A DNA stretch of 5,838 nt from Bacteroidia bacterium. Its GTDB lineage: Bacteria; Bacteroidota; Bacteroidia; Bacteroidales; UBA5342. The number at the start of each line of letters is the position of its first letter. Within the stretch, counting starts at the first letter, position 1. Positions 1 to 5,664 of this stretch are shown here, in pieces. A program made the position numbers and the translations under genes. The DNA lies in the NCBI GenBank assembly GCA_030433225.1, contig JAUIMD010000145.1, positions 1-5,838 on the forward strand, given 5' to 3'. Below the pieces are notes generated by a model. It ran no database searches and had not been told where the DNA came from. It saw nothing but the letters and a program-made list of their open reading frames with translations.

Positions 1-1
1 G

Positions 2-148
2 CCAGAAGATCAACAAAAGTTACTTGCCGTAAAGGAAGAGGTAACTGAAAAGATAAAGGCATTTGGGTTTGACAACTGCGAAATTGATGAGGAAGGATTG
101 GTTTCCGGAAAACTTAACCGGGTTTTACCCCATTTAAACCAGAAATAA
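2..148 (+). CDS. larE: LarE C-terminus (partial): ATP-dependent sacrificial sulfur transferase
   Basis: This is the 3' end of a gene entering from the left edge; 48 codons and a TAA stop are visible in the frame starting at base 2. The end of the peptide (FGFDNCEIDEEGLVSGKLNR, then VLPHL) resembles the LarE C-terminus, where a Gly-Phe and an acidic stretch are followed by an E-G-x-x-S-G-x-x-N signature. LarE adenylates the carboxylates of pyridinium-3,5-biscarboxylic acid mononucleotide and transfers sulfur to make the bis-thiocarboxylate precursor of the nickel-pincer nucleotide. The PP-loop ATPase part and the sulfur-donating cysteine region lie outside the window, so the LarE subtype (single sacrificial Cys or Fe-S) cannot be judged. 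The stop TAA directly abuts the larC ATG, which points to translational coupling. The assignment rests on a short tail plus the larC-larB context. Confidence 0.75.
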   Translation, partial: PEDQQKLLAVKEEVTEKIKAFGFDNCEIDEEGLVSGKLNRVLPHLNQK

Positions 149-1318
149 ATGCGCATATTATATTACGATTGTTTTGCCGGAATAAGCGGCGATATGAACC
201 TTGGAGCTTTAATTGACCTTGGGGTGGATGTAGATTACCTGAGAAAAGAGCTTACCAAACTTAACATTGACGGGTTTCGGCTGGATAGTACCCATGACAT
301 GCGCAGAGGAATTTCAGGCACAAAAGCCACCGTTGTTATCGAAAACCAGGAAAACGAAAAGCACCGGCACCTGCGCCATGTAGAAGAAATTGTGAACAAC
401 AGCACCCTTGCGGATTCCGTTAAAAAAAATGCCCTTGCCATATTTCGGTTAATTGCCGAAGCTGAAGCCAGGGTACACAACATCGACATTCAGAAGGTGC
501 ACTTTCACGAAGTGGGTGCATTGGATTCTATAGCCGATATTGTAGGAGCCGCCATTTGCCTGGATTACTTAAACGTGGATAAAGTACTGTCGGCACCAAT
601 ACAACTAGGGGGTGGAACGGTAAAATGTGCCCATGGCGTGATGCCCGTACCGGCACCGGCCACCGCCTTAATCGTAAAAGACATTCCCATAAAAACAGGG
701 CTGGTGCAACACGAGGCTACCACCCCTACCGGAGCCGCCATTTTGGCCTCTACGGTAGATACGTTTACCGAAACGATCGATTTCCCCATTACAAAAACCG
801 CTTACGGCATTGGGCACAGAGACCACCCGGAAGTACCCAATATATTACGTGTTTACCTGAGCGAAACAAACCACACAAGCGATACCCGACACGAGAAAGC
901 CACTGTGCTGGAGTGCAACATCGATGACATGAACCCGGAACACTACGACTTTTTACTGGAGAAACTATTAAAATCCGGAGCCATGGACGCCTGGCTAACC
1001 CCCATATTAATGAAGAAGAACCGGCATGGCAACACCCTTTCGGTGCTTTGCGCCCCCGGAAAAACGGCCGCCCTTAAGGATATTATTTTTATGAACAGTA
1101 CCACTATCGGGCTGCGGGAGGTACAGGTAGATAAAACCGTATTGCGCCGGGAAGCAACGGTGGTACACACAAAGTATGGCGAGGTAAAGCTGAAAAACAG
1201 CTATTACAACGGTAACCTCATCCGCCAGAAACCTGAATACGACGATTGTAAAAAACTGGCCGAAAAACACCAGGTTAGCATACAGGACATTGAACGAGAA
1301 GCACTAAAACATGCATAA
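149..1318 (+). CDS. larC: LarC: nickel-pincer cofactor biosynthesis protein (nickel insertion)
   Basis: This 389-residue protein is a full-length LarC (DUF111 family). LarC inserts Ni(II) into the bis-thiocarboxylate nucleotide made by LarB and LarE, in a CTP-dependent cyclometallation that yields the cofactor of LarA-type lactate racemases. Family signatures are visible in order: D-C-F-A-G-I-S-G-D-M at residues 7-16; a short His-rich patch H72-R-H-L-R-H77; VHFHEVGALDSIADIVGA at 117-134; a Gly-rich GGGTVKCAHGVMPVPAPAT at 154-172; ECNIDDMNPE at 255-264, opening the C-terminal domain; K289-K-N-R-H-G; TTIGLR at 318-323; and KPEYDDCKKLAEK at 361-373. In Lactiplantibacillus plantarum the gene is split into larC1 and larC2 and needs a ribosomal frameshift. 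Here it is one uninterrupted frame, as in most bacteria. The ATG start is set by the abutting larE stop and by the family's usual N-terminus. The 3' end overlaps larB by 8 nt. Confidence 0.96.
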   Translation: MRILYYDCFAGISGDMNLGALIDLGVDVDYLRKELTKLNIDGFRLDSTHDMRRGISGTKATVVIENQENEKHRHLRHVEEIVNNSTLADSVKKNALAIFRLIAEAEARVHNIDIQKVHFHEVGALDSIADIVGAAICLDYLNVDKVLSAPIQLGGGTVKCAHGVMPVPAPATALIVKDIPIKTGLVQHEATTPTGAAILASTVDTFTETIDFPITKTAYGIGHRDHPEVPNILRVYLSETNHTSDTRHEKATVLECNIDDMNPEHYDFLLEKLLKSGAMDAWLTPILMKKNRHGNTLSVLCAPGKTAALKDIIFMNSTTIGLREVQVDKTVLRREATVVHTKYGEVKLKNSYYNGNLIRQKPEYDDCKKLAEKHQVSIQDIEREALKHA

Positions 1319-2063
1319 AGAAACACTGCAACACCTTCTGGAACAAGTGAAAACCGGGGCGCTTTCGGTGGAAGAAGCCATCCAACATGCCAGCAATGAA
1401 AACGGGCTGGAAGAGATGGGCTTTGCCACGCTGGATACTGATCGCCTGCGACGAACCGGCATGCCGGAAGTTATTTATGCCGCCGGAAAAACAGTGGAGC
1501 AGGTAAAAGCCATAGCACAAAAACTCCATCAAAAAGGAATTGATGTGTTGGCCACCCGTGCTACCCCTGAAATGTACGAAGCCGTGCAAACCATACTACC
1601 TGCGGTGCAATACAATGCGGTTTCGCGCGTGATGTGGTACAAACACCAGCACAAGATTACCGGGAAAGGATATATTGCGGTGGTAGCTGCAGGCACATCA
1701 GACCTCCCCGTTGCCGAAGAAGCCGTGGACACCGCTCGTTTTTTGGGCAATGAAGTGAAAGCAATTTACGATGTTGGCGTTGCAGGAATCCACCGCCTTT
1801 TTGATAAGTTAGACCTTATACGGGGGGCACGTGTGGTAATTACCGTGGCCGGCATGGAAGGTGCGCTGGGCAGTGTGGTTGGCGGGCTGGTTGATAAACC
1901 GGTTATTGGCGTACCTACCAGTATTGGGTACGGTGCCAATTTTCAGGGCGTATCGGCCTTACTATCCATGCTTAACAGTTGCTCAAGCGGCATTTCAGTG
2001 GTTAATATCGACAATGGATTTGGTGCTGCCTGCCAGGCCTCACTCATTAACAAACTGGATTGA
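1311..2063 (+). CDS. larB: LarB: pyridinium-3,5-biscarboxylic acid mononucleotide synthase
   Basis: This 250-residue LarB carboxylates the pyridinium ring of nicotinic acid adenine dinucleotide and hydrolyses its phosphoanhydride, releasing AMP. It is the first step of nickel-pincer nucleotide synthesis. The N-terminal ~115 residues form the LarB-specific part (R47-R-T-G-M-P-E-V-I near 47-55). Residues ~120-245 are a PurE/AIR-carboxylase-like domain: VAAGTSDLPVAEEA at 125-138, VAGMEGALGSVVGGLV at 179-194, VPTSIGYG at 201-208 and VNIDNGFGAA at 231-240. C224, in the LNSC segment at 221-224, appears to correspond to the cysteine reported (from memory) to form a covalent adduct with the substrate ring in the L. 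plantarum enzyme. Length is normal for the family. The start ATG lies inside the end of larC, and the stop TGA shares its last base with the next gene's ATG, so larC, larB and the permease gene look translationally coupled. Confidence 0.96.
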   Translation: MHKETLQHLLEQVKTGALSVEEAIQHASNENGLEEMGFATLDTDRLRRTGMPEVIYAAGKTVEQVKAIAQKLHQKGIDVLATRATPEMYEAVQTILPAVQYNAVSRVMWYKHQHKITGKGYIAVVAAGTSDLPVAEEAVDTARFLGNEVKAIYDVGVAGIHRLFDKLDLIRGARVVITVAGMEGALGSVVGGLVDKPVIGVPTSIGYGANFQGVSALLSMLNSCSSGISVVNIDNGFGAACQASLINKLD

Positions 2064-2767
2064 TGAACGAATTGTACATACTCATTCTTACGGCAGCCTC
2101 TTTAGGGTTTATCCATACCTTGCTGGGGCCTGATCATTACCTGCCTTTTATTGTACTCAGCAAGGCACGCAATTGGTCGCGCTCCAAAACCATGTGGATT
2201 ACCCTGATTTCAGGGGTGGGTCATGTGGCCGGTTCCGTTGTTTTGGGAGTAGCGGGGGTAGCCATGGGAATAAGCCTTACCAAACTTGAGCGGATAGAGT
2301 CTTCCCGGTCTGAACTGGTTGGATGGCTGATGATTGCTTTTGGGTTTTTGTATACCGTGTATGGGGTGTACAAATTTTTACACCACACGGGACATCGGCA
2401 CTTGCCGGCCTACCTGGTACCCAAATCCATCCGAAATAAAATGCACCTGCCCACTTCACACGCTTCGGACAAGGAAGATAAAACCCGCCTTACGCCATGG
2501 GTGCTGTTTCTGATTTTCGTATTTGGCCCCTGCGAGGTACTCATCCCCTTGCTCATTTACCCGGCTGCCCAACACGATGCTGTAGGAATTTTTGCGGTAT
2601 CCGCATTTTTTGGGATTGCCACCATACTCACCATGCTCACGGTAGTAACGCTGGGACACAAAGGCACCTCCTTTTTAAATCTAAAAAAAGGAGAAAAGTA
2701 CATGCATGGCATCGCAGGCATGGTTATTCTTATGTCGGGTATTGGTATGAAATTTTTAGGATGGTAG
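2063..2767 (+). CDS. Multi-pass membrane permease, NicO/UreH-like, candidate nickel transporter
   Basis: This 234-residue integral membrane protein has about six hydrophobic segments, roughly at residues 4-22, 45-70, 85-106, 145-168, 173-197 and 214-233. The first helix carries H18-T-L-L-G-P-D24-H25, resembling the His/Asp-His motif in helix 1-2 of NicO, UreH and HupE type nickel/cobalt permeases. A second histidine sits in GVGH (H54), and a His-containing loop (H107, H108, H111, H113, then H128 and H133) joins the two halves. The segment FGPCEVLIPLLIYP at 154-167 opens the second half. Related proteins are often labelled TauE/SafE-like or urease accessory permease, so the substrate is not fixed by sequence. 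Position directly after larB, with a TGATG overlap, makes nickel uptake for cofactor assembly the best inference. I chose the ATG at 2063 over a TTG one codon upstream. L. plantarum instead uses a multi-subunit LarMNQO-type nickel uptake system. Confidence 0.72.
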   Translation: MNELYILILTAASLGFIHTLLGPDHYLPFIVLSKARNWSRSKTMWITLISGVGHVAGSVVLGVAGVAMGISLTKLERIESSRSELVGWLMIAFGFLYTVYGVYKFLHHTGHRHLPAYLVPKSIRNKMHLPTSHASDKEDKTRLTPWVLFLIFVFGPCEVLIPLLIYPAAQHDAVGIFAVSAFFGIATILTMLTVVTLGHKGTSFLNLKKGEKYMHGIAGMVILMSGIGMKFLGW

Positions 2768-2768
2768 C

Positions 2769-3176
2769 ATGCGTAACCTCCTGGCAAACATACAAAACGA
2801 AGTTTATTTCAGGCATTCGCGCAGCAGTGGTCCGGGCGGACAAAATGTAAACAAAGTCAACTCACGGGTGGAGGCGGTATTAAATATTGAAACATCGGAG
2901 TTGTTTTCCTTACCGGAAAAATTACGCATCCGGCACAAGTTAAAAGCGCGCCTTTCAAAAAACGGTGAATTGACGGTTGCCAGCGAAACGGAACGCTCGC
3001 AGGCAAAAAACAAGGAAGCTGCGCTGGTACGCATGGCGGCTTTGTTACAAAAAGCCCTGCACAAGGATAAAGTTCGTATTTCCACCCGACCTACCCTGGC
3101 AAGTAAAAAAAGACGGATAGAAACCAAGAAACAACACAGCACAAAAAAACATTTGCGTAAAAAACCCGATTTTTAA
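2769..3176 (+). CDS. arfB: ArfB: alternative ribosome-rescue peptidyl-tRNA hydrolase
   Basis: This 135-residue, single-domain relative of peptide chain release factors resembles E. coli ArfB (YaeJ, about 140 residues). It rescues ribosomes stalled at the end of truncated mRNAs by hydrolysing peptidyl-tRNA. The catalytic GGQ is at residues 23-25 within a typical R-x-S-G-P-G-G-Q-N-V-N-K context, and S-Q-x-x-N-K follows at 77-82. The C-terminus from about residue 112 (SKKRRIETKK onward) is strongly basic, which is the tail that ArfB inserts into the empty mRNA channel. The codon-recognition domains of RF1/RF2 are absent, as expected. The start lies one base after the permease stop, so the gene is very probably on the lar transcript, though no functional link to nickel metabolism is known. 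Confidence 0.93.
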   Translation: MRNLLANIQNEVYFRHSRSSGPGGQNVNKVNSRVEAVLNIETSELFSLPEKLRIRHKLKARLSKNGELTVASETERSQAKNKEAALVRMAALLQKALHKDKVRISTRPTLASKKRRIETKKQHSTKKHLRKKPDF

Positions 3177-3194
3177 CCCCTAATCCCTCAAAAA

Positions 3195-3509
3195 ATGCCC
3201 ATCGCCAACACTCCACCCCCGCCATATTACGCCGTAATTTTTACTTCTATCCGTACAAATGGGGACCTTGGGTACCAAAAAATGAGCGAAGAAATTGAAG
3301 CACTGGTACAACAGCAGCCCGGCTATTTGGGTATGGATTCGGCGCGTTCAGAAACAGGCATTACTGTGAGTTACTGGAAAGATCGGGATTCCATCCAAAA
3401 GTGGGCCTCGAACCCGCAACATGCCATGGCCAAAGCCAAAGGAAAATCAACGTGGTACCAAAATTACAAGGTGCGCATTTGCAAGGTGGAGGCCGAATAC
3501 TCCCTGTAG
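3195..3509 (+). CDS. Antibiotic biosynthesis monooxygenase (ABM)-fold family protein
   Basis: This 104-residue protein resembles the small ferredoxin-like (dimeric alpha/beta barrel) ABM superfamily. It has an opening beta strand (YYAVIFTSIR, residues 11-20), a helix (GYQKMSEEIEALVQQQPGYLG, 26-46), then VSYWKD at 58-63 and WASNPQHAMAKAKGK at 70-84, ending in WYQNYKVRICKVE at 87-99. The W-x-x-x-x-x-H segment (W70, H76) and the closing WY-x-x-Y strand are typical of the YqjZ-like branch. Members include quinol monooxygenases and heme-degrading enzymes, but many have no known activity, so no reaction is assigned. It lies 18 nt after arfB and probably ends the plus-strand operon. Its TAG stop is one base from the stop of the convergent ohrR-like gene. 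The N-terminal stretch PPPP (7-10) just before the first strand suggests a flexible leader. Confidence 0.8.
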   Translation: MPIANTPPPPYYAVIFTSIRTNGDLGYQKMSEEIEALVQQQPGYLGMDSARSETGITVSYWKDRDSIQKWASNPQHAMAKAKGKSTWYQNYKVRICKVEAEYSL

Positions 3510-3510
3510 G

Positions 3511-3957
3511 CTACCGGCACAACAAATGAATAAGGCTGGAAAGGTTATTTTTTAGTCGGATCAGCTCTTCAATGTCCAAATCGCTACCGCTGTCGGTCAA
3601 TCTTTTCACCAGCTCTCCCGGTATATCGGCTGCACTTTGTTCCAGTAATTTCCCCTCTTCAGTCAGTTTTACCAACACTTTGCGTTCGTCCTCATCTGAC
3701 CGTTGCCTGATAAGAAACCCCTGGCTTTCCATCCGCTTTAACAGGGGGGTAATGGTATTGGTATTTAAAATGAGCCTTTTTGCAATATCGTTTACCGGCT
3801 GTTCATCCTTCTCCCACAGCACCAACAATACCAGGTATTGCGGGTAGGTAATTCCCAGCCGATCCAAAAATGGCTGATATTCCCTTGTAATAAGCCGCGA
3901 TGCCGCGTACACCGGGAAACATAACTGATTGTCTAATTTCAACTGATCGTAGGCCAT
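3511..3957 (-). CDS. OhrR-type MarR family redox-sensing transcriptional regulator
   Basis: This 148-residue winged-helix repressor carries the hallmark N-terminus of the OhrR group, D9-N-Q-L-C13-F-P-V-Y17-A-A-S-R21. C13 matches the peroxidatic cysteine (Cys15 in Bacillus subtilis OhrR), and Y27 and Y38 fall where the two tyrosines that hydrogen-bond it (Tyr29, Tyr40) are expected. The recognition helix covers roughly 66-79 (TNTITPLLKRMESQ), and the wing carries D88-E-D-E-R92. By family knowledge it represses genes for organic hydroperoxide detoxification until C13 is oxidised. A second cysteine, C147, is the penultimate residue. No ohr peroxidase gene is in the window, so the targets are unknown. 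The only close neighbours are the convergent ABM gene and the upstream regulator on the same strand, 45 nt away. Confidence 0.9.
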   Translation of the reverse strand: MAYDQLKLDNQLCFPVYAASRLITREYQPFLDRLGITYPQYLVLLVLWEKDEQPVNDIAKRLILNTNTITPLLKRMESQGFLIRQRSDEDERKVLVKLTEEGKLLEQSAADIPGELVKRLTDSGSDLDIEELIRLKNNLSSLIHLLCR

Positions 3958-4002
3958 ATAGTTACTTTAAGTCGAATGCTGCGCAAGTATACAAAAAAGG
4001 CG
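3958..4002 (-). promoter_or_regulatory. Probable promoter/operator region of the ohrR-like gene
   Basis: This 45-nt gap lies between the stop of the hybrid regulator and the start of the ohrR-like gene, read on the minus strand. It contains TATACTTG at 3984-3991, which matches the Bacteroidota -7 consensus TAnnTTTG in all but one base and lies about 26 nt before the ATG. I see no TTTG -33 element at the expected distance. The 6-bp palindrome GTATAC (3987-3992) overlaps it. OhrR proteins are autoregulatory in several bacteria, so an operator here would be expected, but this dyad is short. No convincing Shine-Dalgarno sequence precedes the ATG. Confidence 0.25.
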
Positions 4003-5664
4003 CTAATCTTGCGGATTACTTTTTATGTACTCCTTTGGTGAAACGCCAAAATGTGCTTTAAAAGTGCTGGAAAAATGCGATAAATTCTCGTAACCTACCG
4101 CGTAGGCCACTTCGGTAATGTTTAGTTTTTTATTCACCAATATGTAGGCGGCCTGTTTCATGCGTATGCCTTTAATAAACTCACGTGCCGACTGATTGGT
4201 TAAGGCTTTGAGCTTACGGTGCATGTGCACACGACTAATTCCAACACCGTCGGCCAGCATCTCAACATTTAAAGCACTGTTGTGAATATTTTCTTTTATG
4301 ATGGACATAATTTTTTGCATTAAAATCTCGTCGTGCGATTCCATTTTTAATTCCTGGATTGGCGCACCGGATGACTTCTGTAACCATTGCTGATGAATGC
4401 GACGTCGGTTTTCCAACACATTTTGTACAGTTTTACTCAGCAGTTCAGAATTGAACGGCTTAACCAGGTACAAATCGGCTCCGGTTTCAATTCCCTCTGC
4501 CCGGTCTTCATCTTTCGAAAGCGCCGTAAGTAAAATCACCGGAATGTGACTGGTTTGCACATTTCCCTTTATTTTTTTACACAGGGTAATGCCGTCCATT
4601 TCGGGCATCATTATGTCGCAAATGACCAGGTCAGGCCGGGTATGGCTCAAGGCGTGCCACGCTTTATTTCCGTTTTCGTAGGCAAAAACCGTATATTTTG
4701 TTCCCAGTTCGTAACGCAGGTACTCCCTGATTTCAGGCTCATCGTCCACAATAAAAATGGTAAAAGCATGCCGTTTTGGTGTTTTTTCGGGCGGGGTGGT
4801 GGTGGGTGCGGCCTGCGCCATGGCGACGTAATGCTGACCGGGCGCCGGCAACTTGTTTTCGTCCAGAATCAAGTCTTTGGCAGGCAAATGCTTATGCCCC
4901 AGTGGCAGCGTAATTACAAACCGGGCACCGGTTCCGTCTGGTTTATTTTGAGCGTACAGCTTACCTCCATGAATTTCCACCAGGCTACGCGACAGGTGTA
5001 AGCCAATACCCGTTCCCGTTGGGTGTGGGTTGGAGGCGTCCACGGCCTGGTAAAAGCGCTCAAAAATCTTTTCCAACTCGCCCTTGGGAATTCCCGGCCC
5101 TGCATCCGATACTACAATTTGTACCTGATCCATAGCGGATGTGGTTCGTGATTTAATCCCGGTAATTTCGATTTCCACTTTCCCGCCCTCTACACTGTAT
5201 TTAAAGGCATTGGATAATAAATTCAGAATTACCTTTTCGAAGTTAAGCGGATCAATCCAGGCATGGATATCTTCGGGGTTGGCACCCACAACAAGATCCA
5301 TATTTTTATTTTCGGCCATTACCTCGTAAGCCCTTGCCACCTCGCGCACAAAGGGCAATAAACATACCAATTGGTATTTTACCAACAACTGGCCTTTATC
5401 AATTTTTCGCACATCCAGCAATTGATTTACCAGGCGATAAATACGGTTGGCATTTATTTCCATTATGCGGTACAGTCGATGCGCTTCTTCGCTGTTTTTA
5501 CGACGCATAAGTTTCTCCAGCGGATCCAGTATTAAGGTAAGCGGCGTTTTAATTTCATGCGACATATTGATGAAAAACCGCATTTTTTTCTCGTTAATTT
5601 TTTCGGCTTCACGGTGCTTTATTTTTTCGGCAAACACCATAAAAATGGAAAGAAAAAACAACAT
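4003..5664 (-). CDS. Hybrid two-component system protein (kinase-receiver-AraC HTH), N-terminally truncated
   Basis: The visible 553 residues are the cytoplasmic half of a Bacteroidota hybrid two-component regulator. In order there is a remnant of the transmembrane helix (residues 1-11); a HisKA domain with phospho-acceptor H36 in FFINMSHEIKTPL; a HATPase domain with N148/N152, D187-x-G-x-G191 and G217-T-G-x-G221; a receiver domain at about 300-415 with acidic pair D307/D308, phospho-acceptor D350, T380 and K402; and an AraC-type DNA-binding domain at about 449-549. Full-length members are typically 1,300-1,400 residues, with a periplasmic beta-propeller and Y_Y_Y sensor, and often control polysaccharide utilisation loci. 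That half is missing: upstream of the ATG the frame continues only eight sense codons to a TAA (complement of 5689-5691). All kinase, receiver and HTH key residues are intact, so decay is recent or the break is technical. As it stands the protein would lack ligand input, and 5664 is probably not the native start. Confidence 0.88.
   Translation of the reverse strand: MLFFLSIFMVFAEKIKHREAEKINEKKMRFFINMSHEIKTPLTLILDPLEKLMRRKNSEEAHRLYRIMEINANRIYRLVNQLLDVRKIDKGQLLVKYQLVCLLPFVREVARAYEVMAENKNMDLVVGANPEDIHAWIDPLNFEKVILNLLSNAFKYSVEGGKVEIEITGIKSRTTSAMDQVQIVVSDAGPGIPKGELEKIFERFYQAVDASNPHPTGTGIGLHLSRSLVEIHGGKLYAQNKPDGTGARFVITLPLGHKHLPAKDLILDENKLPAPGQHYVAMAQAAPTTTPPEKTPKRHAFTIFIVDDEPEIREYLRYELGTKYTVFAYENGNKAWHALSHTRPDLVICDIMMPEMDGITLCKKIKGNVQTSHIPVILLTALSKDEDRAEGIETGADLYLVKPFNSELLSKTVQNVLENRRRIHQQWLQKSSGAPIQELKMESHDEILMQKIMSIIKENIHNSALNVEMLADGVGISRVHMHRKLKALTNQSAREFIKGIRMKQAAYILVNKKLNITEVAYAVGYENLSHFSSTFKAHFGVSPKEYIKSNPQD

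Noticed and set aside
625..927. Open frame of 100 codons inside larC in another frame
   Set aside because: It overlaps conserved LarC motifs and gives a peptide rich in Arg and His with no family resemblance.
149..1318. Search for a programmed frameshift in larC as in L. plantarum larC1/larC2
   Set aside because: The frame is continuous for 389 codons and includes both the N-terminal and C-terminal family motifs, so no frameshift is needed.
2060..2065. TTG start at 2060 for the permease, one codon upstream
   Set aside because: The adjacent ATG at 2063 forms the common TGATG stop-start overlap with larB and is the more likely initiator; the difference is one residue.
3160..3195. T-rich stretch after arfB considered as a rho-independent terminator before the ABM gene
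   Set aside because: No GC-rich hairpin precedes the run of T residues, and the gap is only 18 nt, which suggests continued transcription.
3492..3518. GCCG/CGGC inverted repeat spanning the convergent stop codons, considered as a bidirectional terminator
   Set aside because: The stem is only 4 bp with a long loop and no adjacent U-tract; the inner GTAGGCTAC symmetry arises mainly from two facing TAG stops.
4546..5001. Plus-strand open frame of 151 codons opposite the hybrid regulator
   Set aside because: It lies antisense to the conserved ATPase and receiver domains, has no recognisable domain, and is explained as a shadow frame.
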